DNA of 7,989 nt, taken from NCBI GenBank assembly GCA_900758165.1, contig CAAEQN010000097.1:1-7989 (forward strand), in the 5' to 3' direction. The notes below the pieces were generated by a model that made no database searches, had not been told where the DNA came from, and was given only the letters and a program-made list of their open reading frames with translations. Numbering within the stretch: position 1 is the stretch's first letter; each line of letters begins with the position of its first letter. This DNA is from Clostridia bacterium (lineage in GTDB: Bacteria; Bacillota; Clostridia; TANB77; CAG-508). A program made the translations under genes and the position numbers. Shown piece by piece: positions 1-5,335 of the stretch.

Positions 1-101
1 AAAATAAAATTGATAAAATTTATAAATTAATATACATATTTTACCAATTTTATATTATTCCAAAGTTTATTTTTGCAAAAAACCGAAACTTAAATTCACT
101 C

Positions 102-130
102 TTGATTATTAAAAAGATTTGTGCTATTAT
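102..130 (+). promoter_or_regulatory. Promoter of the 50-residue gene (extended -10)
   Basis: A -35 box TTGATT (102-107) and a -10 box TATTAT (125-130) are separated by exactly 17 bases. A TG dinucleotide at 122-123 lies one base before the -10 box, giving an extended -10 element. Transcription would start near 137, about 28 bases before the ATG at 165. This argues against the longer reading that starts at the TTG at 102, because that codon lies in the -35 box. The match is by eye. Confidence 0.65.
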
Positions 131-164
131 AAAATTAATCTTTATGTATTACGAGGTGTATTTT

Positions 165-317
165 ATGTATAATGATGATAAAAAAGATATTGAAATTGTT
201 TCTGGAAATGGTAAAGATTTGAATATTTCTCCTGTCTATGATAATTTAGATATTGCAAAACCAGAAGAAGATTCAAATACTAAAAAGAATGTTATAATTC
301 CAGAAGAAAAAAAATAG
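165..317 (+). CDS. Small conserved-looking hypothetical protein, 50 residues
   Basis: This is the only plus-strand gene. I chose the ATG at 165 because GAGGTG (153-158) lies 6 bases upstream and a 17-base-spaced promoter ends at 130; the frame is open back to a TTG at 102, but that codon is inside the promoter. The product is a charged, soluble peptide rich in Asp, Glu and Lys. It has no membrane segment, signal peptide or cysteine pair. The middle part, GNGKDLNISPVYDNLDIAKP (about residues 15-34), looks like a fixed motif, and the end is Lys/Glu rich. I have a vague memory of similar short Clostridia proteins with an NISPVY-type core, but no function is known to me. It is closed by the terminator at 342-387 and is convergent with ssb. 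The function is unknown; that it is a real gene rests on promoter, SD and terminator together. Confidence 0.7.
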   Translation: MYNDDKKDIEIVSGNGKDLNISPVYDNLDIAKPEEDSNTKKNVIIPEEKK

Positions 318-341
318 CAGTCTTCTTATGTTTACATTAGT

Positions 342-387
342 ATAATAAAAAAGTGTTTTTACAAAAGTAAAAACACTTTTTTATTAT
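342..387. terminator. Bidirectional intrinsic terminator between the small gene and ssb
   Basis: A perfect 21-bp stem (342-362 with 367-387) closes an AAAA loop. The arms run through GTGTTTTTAC and GTAAAAACAC and end in A/T tracts, so each strand's transcript ends in a U-rich tail. The hairpin lies 24 bases past the stop of the plus-strand gene and 33 bases past the stop of ssb on the minus strand, so it can serve both convergent genes. Confidence 0.9.
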
Positions 388-420
388 CTTAAAGGAATTT
401 ATTTATTTCATTTTATCTGT

Positions 421-1125
421 TTATATAGCCTCTTTATTTTCTTCTAATGCTTCTTCATTTTCTGTATTTTCATTGTCATCTTTATTTACTACTTCTAGAC
501 TTCCAACAGAAACCTCATAAGCAATTTTATTTTCTACAGTTCCATCTTCATGTTTCTTTTCATATTGTCTTGATTGAACTCTTCCTATAATCTTAACTTC
601 TGTTCCTATTTCCATATTCTCACAAAATCTTGCTGTTCTTCCCCATGCTATACAAGGAATGTAGTCAGATTTATTATATGCTCTATTTACTGCTAAAAGT
701 AAATCTGCTATTTCTCTACCAAATGGTGTTTGTCTGTACACTGGTTTTTTGCATATATAACCAACTAATGCAACTTCATTTGATAAAAAATCTTTTTTTG
801 CTTCTACTTCGCTTTCTTGATCTTCTAATAATTCAATATTCTTTGCAAATACTGTTAATATTAGTCTGTTTCTACCTTCTCCATAACTATTGTAAGATCT
901 AAATTGACCCTCTACTGTTAATTTTGTGTTGATTGGTAATTCTCCATTTACCATTAATCTTTCTGATATTGTTATAGGTATAATATCAGCATTTCCACTT
1001 AAACGTGGTACACTTAAATCAAATATGTAGAATTTTTCTCCATATATTTCGTGACTAAACTTTTTCTCACTTGTTACCTTTCCCACTAATACTATGTGGT
1101 TATTTTCTGAATAAATTGTATCCAA
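421..1125 (-). CDS. ssb: Single-stranded DNA-binding protein with two OB folds
   Basis: The 234-residue product binds ssDNA in the nucleoid during replication, repair or recombination. Two OB-type units are visible. Unit 1 spans about residues 9-100 and carries FSHEIYGEKFY, RLSG and SERL. Unit 2 spans about 114-213 and looks like an ordinary bacterial SSB domain, with NEVALVGYI, CIAWGRTARF and GTEVKIIGRVQSRQY. Classical SSBs have one such domain and work as tetramers, so a tandem protein may work as a dimer; that is inference. The C-terminal tail (214-234) is acidic but ends in NKEAI and lacks the usual DDIPF-like tip that recruits partner proteins. The start is TTG (1125-1123), supported by GAGGAGG (1134-1140) 8 bases upstream. 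A near-consensus promoter lies at 1195-1223. This is probably not the only SSB of the cell; a canonical replicative ssb would normally sit with rpsF and rpsR. Confidence 0.85.
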   Translation of the reverse strand: MDTIYSENNHIVLVGKVTSEKKFSHEIYGEKFYIFDLSVPRLSGNADIIPITISERLMVNGELPINTKLTVEGQFRSYNSYGEGRNRLILTVFAKNIELLEDQESEVEAKKDFLSNEVALVGYICKKPVYRQTPFGREIADLLLAVNRAYNKSDYIPCIAWGRTARFCENMEIGTEVKIIGRVQSRQYEKKHEDGTVENKIAYEVSVGSLEVVNKDDNENTENEEALEENKEAI

Positions 1126-1194
1126 CTTAATTTCCTCCTCTTACTTTTTTTAAAGTATTTGTATTTTTTAGTTTTTTTCTAACCTACAATACTT

Positions 1195-1223
1195 ATTATA
1201 CTACCATTTTTTGGTTTTGTCTA
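1195..1223 (-). promoter_or_regulatory. ssb promoter
   Basis: On the minus strand, a -35 box TAGACA (1218-1223) and a perfect -10 box TATAAT (1195-1200) are separated by 17 bases. The spacer contains a small inverted repeat, ACCA-N5-TGGT (1203-1215). The predicted leader is about 60 bases. Just at and after the likely start site, the imperfect inverted repeat AAGTATTTGTA (1153-1163) / TACAATACTT (1185-1194) could fold, with one bulged base. The promoter gives ssb its own start, independent of the upstream genes. Confidence 0.75.
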
Positions 1224-1279
1224 CATAAAAAGTTGATTTTTTCTATTTTTTTGTATTTTTTCCAAATAAAGGAGCTAAT

Positions 1280-1744
1280 TTATCTAGCATATAAGGCTGT
1301 TAAGGCTATAATTATCATAATGTTATATACATTTATATCGGATTTTACGTTTACCTTTATTTCTTGTGGTTCTATTTTTCTTCCATAAATACTTGTAATA
1401 GTATTTTGTATACAAATTAGTACTTCATCTTCTTCAATACTAGATATTGTAATATCACTTTTTGAGTTATATCCAAAAGAAATTAAATTTACATCTTCAA
1501 AATTATTTTCATTTAAATCTATATTTAACACAAGATTTTTAGTATTATTTACTATTTTCTGTATTATTTCAATTTTATCTATAGCCTGGTTCAATACTAA
1601 AGTATCTAATCTTATATTTTTTATATTCTCTATATTTTTTTCTCTTATATATATTATTTCACAATTGTTTACACTTTCTTTATTTATAATCTTACTTAAT
1701 TGCGCCTGGCTTTTCAAGTCTGTAATAATTTCTATAAAAGGCAT
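1280..1744 (-). CDS. Uncharacterised 154-residue protein, possible Mur-ligase-like fragment
   Basis: I do not recognise a named family with confidence. The start ATG at 1744 has AAAGGAG (1751-1757) 6 bases upstream. The gene follows the PdaB-like gene by 28 bases without a terminator, so the two are probably one transcription unit. The N-terminal half (1-75) is Ile/Asn rich, with alternating helix- and strand-like stretches. The most conserved-looking part is about 71-130: LVLNIDLNEN, then ISFGYNSKSDITISS, then a CIQ segment and GRKIEPQEIKV. The NxD followed by a strand ending in SFG recalls the middle domain of Mur ligases, where a NxDD strand precedes TFG. The P-loop GKTTT motif is absent, so it could not be a working ligase. 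The last 15 residues (IMIIIALTALYAR) are hydrophobic and could be a short membrane anchor. No clear terminator follows. Confidence 0.65.
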   Translation of the reverse strand: MPFIEIITDLKSQAQLSKIINKESVNNCEIIYIREKNIENIKNIRLDTLVLNQAIDKIEIIQKIVNNTKNLVLNIDLNENNFEDVNLISFGYNSKSDITISSIEEDEVLICIQNTITSIYGRKIEPQEIKVNVKSDINVYNIMIIIALTALYAR

Positions 1745-1772
1745 GTTTCTCTCCTTTATTATAACTTTTGTG

Positions 1773-2507
1773 TTAATTTACTTCTGCTATCAACTTATTT
1801 ACTGTCTTTATTTCATAACCCTTTTCTTGTATGTTATGAATTATATCTTCTAGACTATTTGCAGTATATTGTGCTGAATTGTGCATTAGTATTATACTTC
1901 CTGGACATAAGTTTTCATTTATTCTTTCCCATATTTCTTCACCATTTAGTCCATTGTAATCTAATGAATCTATATTCCATTGCACTACTGATAAATTTTG
2001 GCTTCTAGCTTGTTTTATTATTGTTTCATTGCATTCACCATATGGTGGCCTAAATGTTGATACTTTCCTTCCTATTGTTTTTTCTATTTTTACATTTGCT
2101 TCTACTATTGAATTTTTTATTTCTTCTTCACTTTTGTTTTTTAAATTAGTATATTTATCAGAAAGACTTCCTATTTCATTTCCATTATTCACTATCTTTT
2201 TTATTTCATCTGGATATTTTTCTGCAATTTCTCCTGTTATGTAAAAAGTTGCTGATACTTTCATTTTTGACAATGAATCTATTATGCTATCTATATTTTC
2301 TACATTTTGACTGCAATTTATACTTATTGCAACTTCTTTTCTTTCTGTTTTTACTTTAGATATTGGCATTTCTGTGTTTTTTGCAGAAGTCTGTATTGTA
2401 TTATTAATTTTGTTTGTCGAAATTATTGATACTGTGAACAATATAATTACTGTTCCTAATGAAATTAAATATGAATTTATTTTTTTCTTGTTAAAAACAA
2501 ACAACAT
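1773..2507 (-). CDS. PdaB-like polysaccharide deacetylase (NodB fold), probably catalytically inactive
   Basis: The product has 244 residues. A basic N-terminus and one membrane segment (about 11-31) make a signal anchor, and a NodB domain (about 56-242) would lie outside the membrane. PdaB-type proteins act on cell-wall or spore peptidoglycan. Several fold motifs are clear: RPPYG (153-157), WNIDSLDYNG (177-186) and the final ILMHNS (207-211) with His209. However, the metal-binding set is lost. Motif 1, normally (T/S)FD, reads ISINCS with Asn64 in place of Asp. Motif 2, normally HxxxH after GxEIG, reads GSLSDKY, placing Leu115 and Tyr119 at the two histidines. This predicts no metal-dependent deacetylation, so the role may be binding or structural. 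The start ATG has GGAGG (2516-2520) 8 bases upstream, but start and SD are enclosed in the hairpin at 2494-2564. No clear promoter is seen, so it may be read from metG. Confidence 0.85.
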   Translation of the reverse strand: MLFVFNKKKINSYLISLGTVIILFTVSIISTNKINNTIQTSAKNTEMPISKVKTERKEVAISINCSQNVENIDSIIDSLSKMKVSATFYITGEIAEKYPDEIKKIVNNGNEIGSLSDKYTNLKNKSEEEIKNSIVEANVKIEKTIGRKVSTFRPPYGECNETIIKQARSQNLSVVQWNIDSLDYNGLNGEEIWERINENLCPGSIILMHNSAQYTANSLEDIIHNIQEKGYEIKTVNKLIAEVN

Positions 2508-2564
2508 ATATATTGCCTCCTAACTTACATCACGTTACTAATCAATATATATGTTGTTTTTTTT
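2494..2564 (-). promoter_or_regulatory. Long hairpin over the SD and start codon of the PdaB-like gene
   Basis: ACAACATATATATTG (2501-2515) and CAATATATATGTTGT (2543-2557) are perfect inverted copies. Two more A-T pairs extend the stem to 17 bp, and after one mismatch (2498/2560) four more pairs follow. In the minus-strand RNA the ATG (2507-2505) lies in the 3' arm, while the SD GGAGG lies in the 27-base loop. The stem would hide the start codon. Its 3' side runs into TTTGTTTTT, so the structure could also act as a weak terminator behind metG, whose stop is 23 bases upstream. The repeat is seen directly; regulation is inference. Confidence 0.6.
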
Positions 2565-2587
2565 AGTTTATTACCTTAAGTTAAACT

Positions 2588-4168
2588 CTAACCTTTCATT
2601 TGCTGTTTTATGTATTCTATTTCTTCTTCTGCTTCTAATCTTAAGAATATTGGTTCTCCTTTTTCTATTACTTTAATATTTGAGATTGTTTTGCCATAAT
2701 TATAAATTGAATTATATTCTTTGCATTTTTCATCATTAATTCCTAATTGTTCAAATATTTTATTTGCAGTATCTTTCATAGCTGGAGTTATCAATATTGC
2801 AATTATCCTTAAATTTTCTACAAGATGAGTCATTACAGATTTTAATTCTTCTGTCTTTTCTTCTTTTGCTAAAACCCATGGTGCAGTTTCATCTATGTAT
2901 TTGTTTGTTCTTGCAATTATTGACCAAATAGATTCTATTGCATTTGCAAAATGCAAATTCTCCATATTATCTTCATATTCTTTTATTTTGCTTTCAACTG
3001 TTTCCTCTAGTTCTTTGTCTACTTGGTTTATTTGTCCAGCATATTCTGGTACTTGGCCTTTAAAATATTTGTTAATCATACCAATTGTTCTATTTAAAAG
3101 GTTTCCTAAATCATTACATAAATCAAAATTGTATTTATCAACAAAGTCTTCTGGAGTAAATATTGCATCTTGTCCATAAGGAAACTCTCTTAACAAGAAA
3201 TATCTTGTTGCATCAAGTCCATATCTATTAATTAACATTTCTGGGTATACAACGTTTCCTTTAGATTTAGACATTTTTCCATCTTTCATCATTAAAAAGC
3301 CATGTGCATATATTCTTTTTGGTAATGGTAAATCTAATGCCATTAAGAAAATAGGCCAATAAATTCCATGAAATCTTATTATATCTTTACCTACTAAATG
3401 TAAATCTGCTGGCCAATATTTTTTAAATAAGCTGTCATCATCAGACATGTATCCTAATGCTGTTATATAATTTGTTAATGCATCTAGCCATACATATACA
3501 ACATGTTTAGGATCTTTTGGCACTTTAATTCCCCAGTCAAAAGTTGTTCTTGTTACACACAAATCTTCTACTCCTGGTTTTATAAAGTTATTTAATAATT
3601 CTGTTTTTCTAGACTCTGGATTTATAAAGTTAGGGTTTTCTTCATAGAATTTCTCTAATCTTTTTTGATATTTTTTCATATTGAAGAAATAAGCTTCTTC
3701 TTTCATTTTCTTAACTTCTCTACCACAATCTGGGCATTTTCCGTCAACTAATTGTGTCTGTGTAAAATATGTTTCACATGGCATACAATACCATCCCTCA
3801 TATTCACCTTTATAAATATCTCCTTGCTCCATAAATCTATCAAATATTTTCTCTACTACTTTTGTATGTCTTTCTTCTGTAGTTCTTATAAAATCATCAT
3901 ATTCAATATCCATTAACTTCCATAAATCTTTGGCCTGTTTTGCTATATCGTCAACATGTTGTTGTGGAGTTTTTCCGTTTTTTATAGCCACTTCTTGAAC
4001 TTTTTGTCCATGTTCATCAAGCCCTGTAAGCATTCTTGCATCATAGCCTCTTTGTAGTTTGTATTTTTTTATAGTATCTGCAAGTGTTGTTGTATAAGCT
4101 GTTCCTAAATGAAATTTTCCACTTGGATAATATATTGGAGTTGTAATATAAAAAGTTTTCTTTTCCAT
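2588..4168 (-). CDS. metG: Methionyl-tRNA synthetase, form without C-terminal tRNA-binding domain
   Basis: This enzyme charges tRNA(Met) with methionine using ATP, in the cytoplasm. The class I signatures are present: FHLG (19-22, the HIGH motif) in the TPIYYPSGKFHLGTAY stretch, and KMSKS (about 298-302). A four-cysteine zinc knuckle, CxxC...CxxC (C128, C131, C145, C148), lies in the connective insert. The anticodon-binding helical region follows, and the protein ends at about 526 residues with PIFLRLEAEEE. The Trbp111-like C-terminal domain of the roughly 650-residue Bacillus and E. coli enzymes is absent, as in shorter bacterial MetRS. I chose the ATG at 4168. GAAGGG (4178-4183) lies 9 bases before it but directly abuts the ATG at 4177, which would add three residues. 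A promoter is at 4235-4263; no T-box or SAM riboswitch is visible in the short leader. Confidence 0.97.
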   Translation of the reverse strand: MEKKTFYITTPIYYPSGKFHLGTAYTTTLADTIKKYKLQRGYDARMLTGLDEHGQKVQEVAIKNGKTPQQHVDDIAKQAKDLWKLMDIEYDDFIRTTEERHTKVVEKIFDRFMEQGDIYKGEYEGWYCMPCETYFTQTQLVDGKCPDCGREVKKMKEEAYFFNMKKYQKRLEKFYEENPNFINPESRKTELLNNFIKPGVEDLCVTRTTFDWGIKVPKDPKHVVYVWLDALTNYITALGYMSDDDSLFKKYWPADLHLVGKDIIRFHGIYWPIFLMALDLPLPKRIYAHGFLMMKDGKMSKSKGNVVYPEMLINRYGLDATRYFLLREFPYGQDAIFTPEDFVDKYNFDLCNDLGNLLNRTIGMINKYFKGQVPEYAGQINQVDKELEETVESKIKEYEDNMENLHFANAIESIWSIIARTNKYIDETAPWVLAKEEKTEELKSVMTHLVENLRIIAILITPAMKDTANKIFEQLGINDEKCKEYNSIYNYGKTISNIKVIEKGEPIFLRLEAEEEIEYIKQQMKG

Positions 4169-4234
4169 TTTATTCATCCCTTCTTTATAGCTAATTAATT
4201 TATTTTCTATTTAGCCTATCTTTATTTCTTATTT

Positions 4235-4263
4235 ATTTTAACAACTTTTTGTTGAATTTGCAA
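4235..4263 (-). promoter_or_regulatory. metG promoter
   Basis: On the minus strand, TTGCAA (4258-4263) and TAAAAT (4235-4240) are separated by 17 bases. The spacer contains a small inverted repeat CAAC-N5-GTTG (4242-4254). The leader to the ATG at 4168 is about 60 bases, A/T rich, with no T-box features. The promoter lies just after the terminator of the upstream unit, which supports an independent start for metG. Confidence 0.6.
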
Positions 4264-4284
4264 TGTTTTAAAGTAAATTTATAA

Positions 4285-4318
4285 TTAAAAAAATCTTAAG
4301 GCTAGCCCTTAAGATTTT
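4285..4318 (-). terminator. Intrinsic terminator behind the 85-residue membrane protein gene
   Basis: A 12-bp perfect stem (4290-4301 with 4307-4318, arms AAAATCTTAAGG and CCTTAAGATTTT) closes a 5-base loop. On the minus strand it is followed by TTTTTTTAATT. It separates the membrane-protein unit from the metG promoter. Confidence 0.85.
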
Positions 4319-4324
4319 CACTCA

Positions 4325-4347
4325 CCAAGATTATCCGTTCATCTTGG
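4325..4347 (-). promoter_or_regulatory. Second hairpin just before the terminator
   Basis: CCAAGAT (4325-4331) and ATCTTGG (4341-4347) form a 7-bp perfect stem with a 9-base loop, two bases after the stop codon of the 85-residue gene. It has no U tract of its own on the minus strand. On the plus strand it is followed by CTTTATTTTTTTT, but no plus-strand gene precedes it. It may protect the 3' end or take part in alternative pairing with the next hairpin, because both carry ATCTT/AAGAT arms. Confidence 0.5.
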
Positions 4348-4349
4348 CT

Positions 4350-4607
4350 TTATTTTTTTTCTTCTTTTTTAGTAGATTTTTTTGGCATTTCTAAATCATT
4401 TGCTACAATGTTTGCTTTTCCTATTATCATTATTAAACCAATAAATAATAGTACTATTCCTACTATAACTAGCATTATTGATGTTACTATGCTGTCACCT
4501 AATACACTGCTTTGTATTCCTGAAAACAACATACTTACTCCAATTATTGCTATTAATATCCAGAATACCCATACTGATGTTTTTATTTCTTCTTTTTTAG
4601 CCATCAT
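4350..4607 (-). CDS. Small membrane protein with two helices
   Basis: The 85-residue product has a short Lys/Glu N-terminus, two hydrophobic segments (about 12-31 and 40-62), and a charged, Lys-rich C-terminal tail (73-85, ending KKEEKK). Both ends are therefore probably cytoplasmic. The helices resemble one third of the neighbouring DUF308/HdeD-like protein, with the same Ile/Gly-rich pattern, but I cannot assign a family. The start is ATG at 4607 or the adjacent ATG at 4604, with GGAGG (4613-4617) 5 or 8 bases upstream respectively; the two differ by one Met. The gene has a consensus promoter directly upstream and its own terminator downstream, so it can be made independently of the larger membrane protein that precedes it. 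The function is unknown. Confidence 0.8.
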   Translation of the reverse strand: MMAKKEEIKTSVWVFWILIAIIGVSMLFSGIQSSVLGDSIVTSIMLVIVGIVLLFIGLIMIIGKANIVANDLEMPKKSTKKEEKK

Positions 4608-4635
4608 TTATTCCTCCTTCGTTTTTTCTTGTTAC

Positions 4636-4664
4636 ATTATATTTAATATTTTTTTAAATGTCAA
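4636..4664 (-). promoter_or_regulatory. Full-consensus sigma-A promoter of the 85-residue gene
   Basis: TTGACA (4659-4664) and TATAAT (4636-4641) are both perfect and are separated by 17 bases. Transcription would start near 4629, giving a leader of about 20 bases that carries AAGGAGG. This is the strongest-looking promoter in the window and predicts high constitutive expression of a very small membrane protein. Confidence 0.85.
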
Positions 4665-4698
4665 CATTTATACTTTTATTTCTTATTTATTTTTACAA

Positions 4699-5238
4699 TT
4701 ATTCAAGTAATTTGTCTACATTTTTCATAAAAATAAATTCGTCTATTATATCTATTACAGCATATATTATCATAATAATTGCTGTTGCTATAATTATAGT
4801 AGATTTATTACATATAATATATATTCCTGCTATTAATGTTGATATTGCAAGTATAAGCATTAATAGCCATGAAGGTACTCCTATATTTCTTAACTTTAAT
4901 GATATTCCTATTTTCATTATAGCTTCATACGAAATCCATATTCCTATAAAAACTCTAAATATAGCAGAAAATACATCTGAATATACAAACATAGCTATAC
5001 TAATTAATACAGCTACTATACCATACATTAACTCATAATTATAAAAACTTGTATTTCCTTTAAATACAAAATAGTTTATTATTTGTCCTATTCCTATAAG
5101 TAATATTGTTATTCCTAATATTATTGTAATTGTTTGTGTTGTTCTTTCTGGGTTAGATATCATTATTATTCCAAGTATTGCAAATATTAATGATACAATT
5201 ATAGAAGTAATTCCTTTCTTTTTTAATATTTCCTTCAT
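4699..5238 (-). CDS. DUF308/HdeD-like integral membrane protein
   Basis: The 179-residue product is almost all hydrophobic, with about six membrane helices (roughly 9-27, 36-58, 67-87, 91-109, 121-143, 147-168). These are arranged as three helix pairs, the pattern of the HdeD/DUF308 family. The first pair carries the family-like stretch GIIMISNPERTTQTITIILG, where a helix ends in a Pro and the next begins after a short polar turn. HdeD in E. coli is linked to acid resistance; in Firmicutes the role is unknown, so no function is claimed. The start ATG at 5238 has AGGAGG (around 5244-5249) about 5 bases upstream. The gene lies 97 bases after rnr. I see no convincing promoter in that gap, only an 8-bp inverted repeat at 5269-5289. 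It may be transcribed from rnr. Confidence 0.85.
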   Translation of the reverse strand: MKEILKKKGITSIIVSLIFAILGIIMISNPERTTQTITIILGITILLIGIGQIINYFVFKGNTSFYNYELMYGIVAVLISIAMFVYSDVFSAIFRVFIGIWISYEAIMKIGISLKLRNIGVPSWLLMLILAISTLIAGIYIICNKSTIIIATAIIMIIYAVIDIIDEFIFMKNVDKLLE

Positions 5239-5268
5239 GTTTTCCTCCTTATTTTTCTTTTTTTATTT

Positions 5269-5289
5269 TAAGAAATTTTATATTTCTTA
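5269..5289. repeat. Short inverted repeat in the leader of the DUF308-like gene
   Basis: TAAGAAAT (5269-5276) and ATTTCTTA (5282-5289) are perfect inverted copies around TTTAT. On the minus strand the stem is followed by A-rich, not U-rich, sequence, so it is not an intrinsic terminator. It could be a weak leader hairpin or a chance repeat in AT-rich DNA. Confidence 0.3.
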
Positions 5290-5335
5290 CTTGGAATAAA
5301 TATATCACTTTTGTTAATAAAAATAAATACTATTT

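Noticed and set aside
4..53. 9-bp inverted repeat ATAAAATTG/CAATTTTAT near the left edge
   Set aside because: It is all A/T except one pair, has a 32-base loop and no gene beside it, so chance is the simplest explanation.
102..164. N-terminal extension of the small plus-strand protein from the TTG at 102
   Set aside because: The TTG lies in the -35 box of a good promoter and has no SD, while ATG 165 has GAGGTG at 6 bases.
630..902. Plus-strand open frame of 90 codons opposite ssb
   Set aside because: It is hydrophobic by the base bias of the opposite strand, lies wholly inside ssb and has no family-like motif.
1665..2244. Three plus-strand open frames opposite the PdaB-like gene and its neighbour
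   Set aside because: They are shadows of confidently coding minus-strand genes, rich in Leu, Phe and Tyr as expected from reverse-complement AT-rich codons.
4178..4290. T-box or SAM riboswitch in front of metG
   Set aside because: The leader from the promoter is only about 60 bases and has no T-box core or multi-stem layout.
4408..5038. Two plus-strand open frames resembling hydrophobic proteins opposite the membrane protein genes
   Set aside because: The minus-strand genes have SDs, a consensus promoter and a family pattern; the reverse complement of Ile-rich codons also gives hydrophobic residues.
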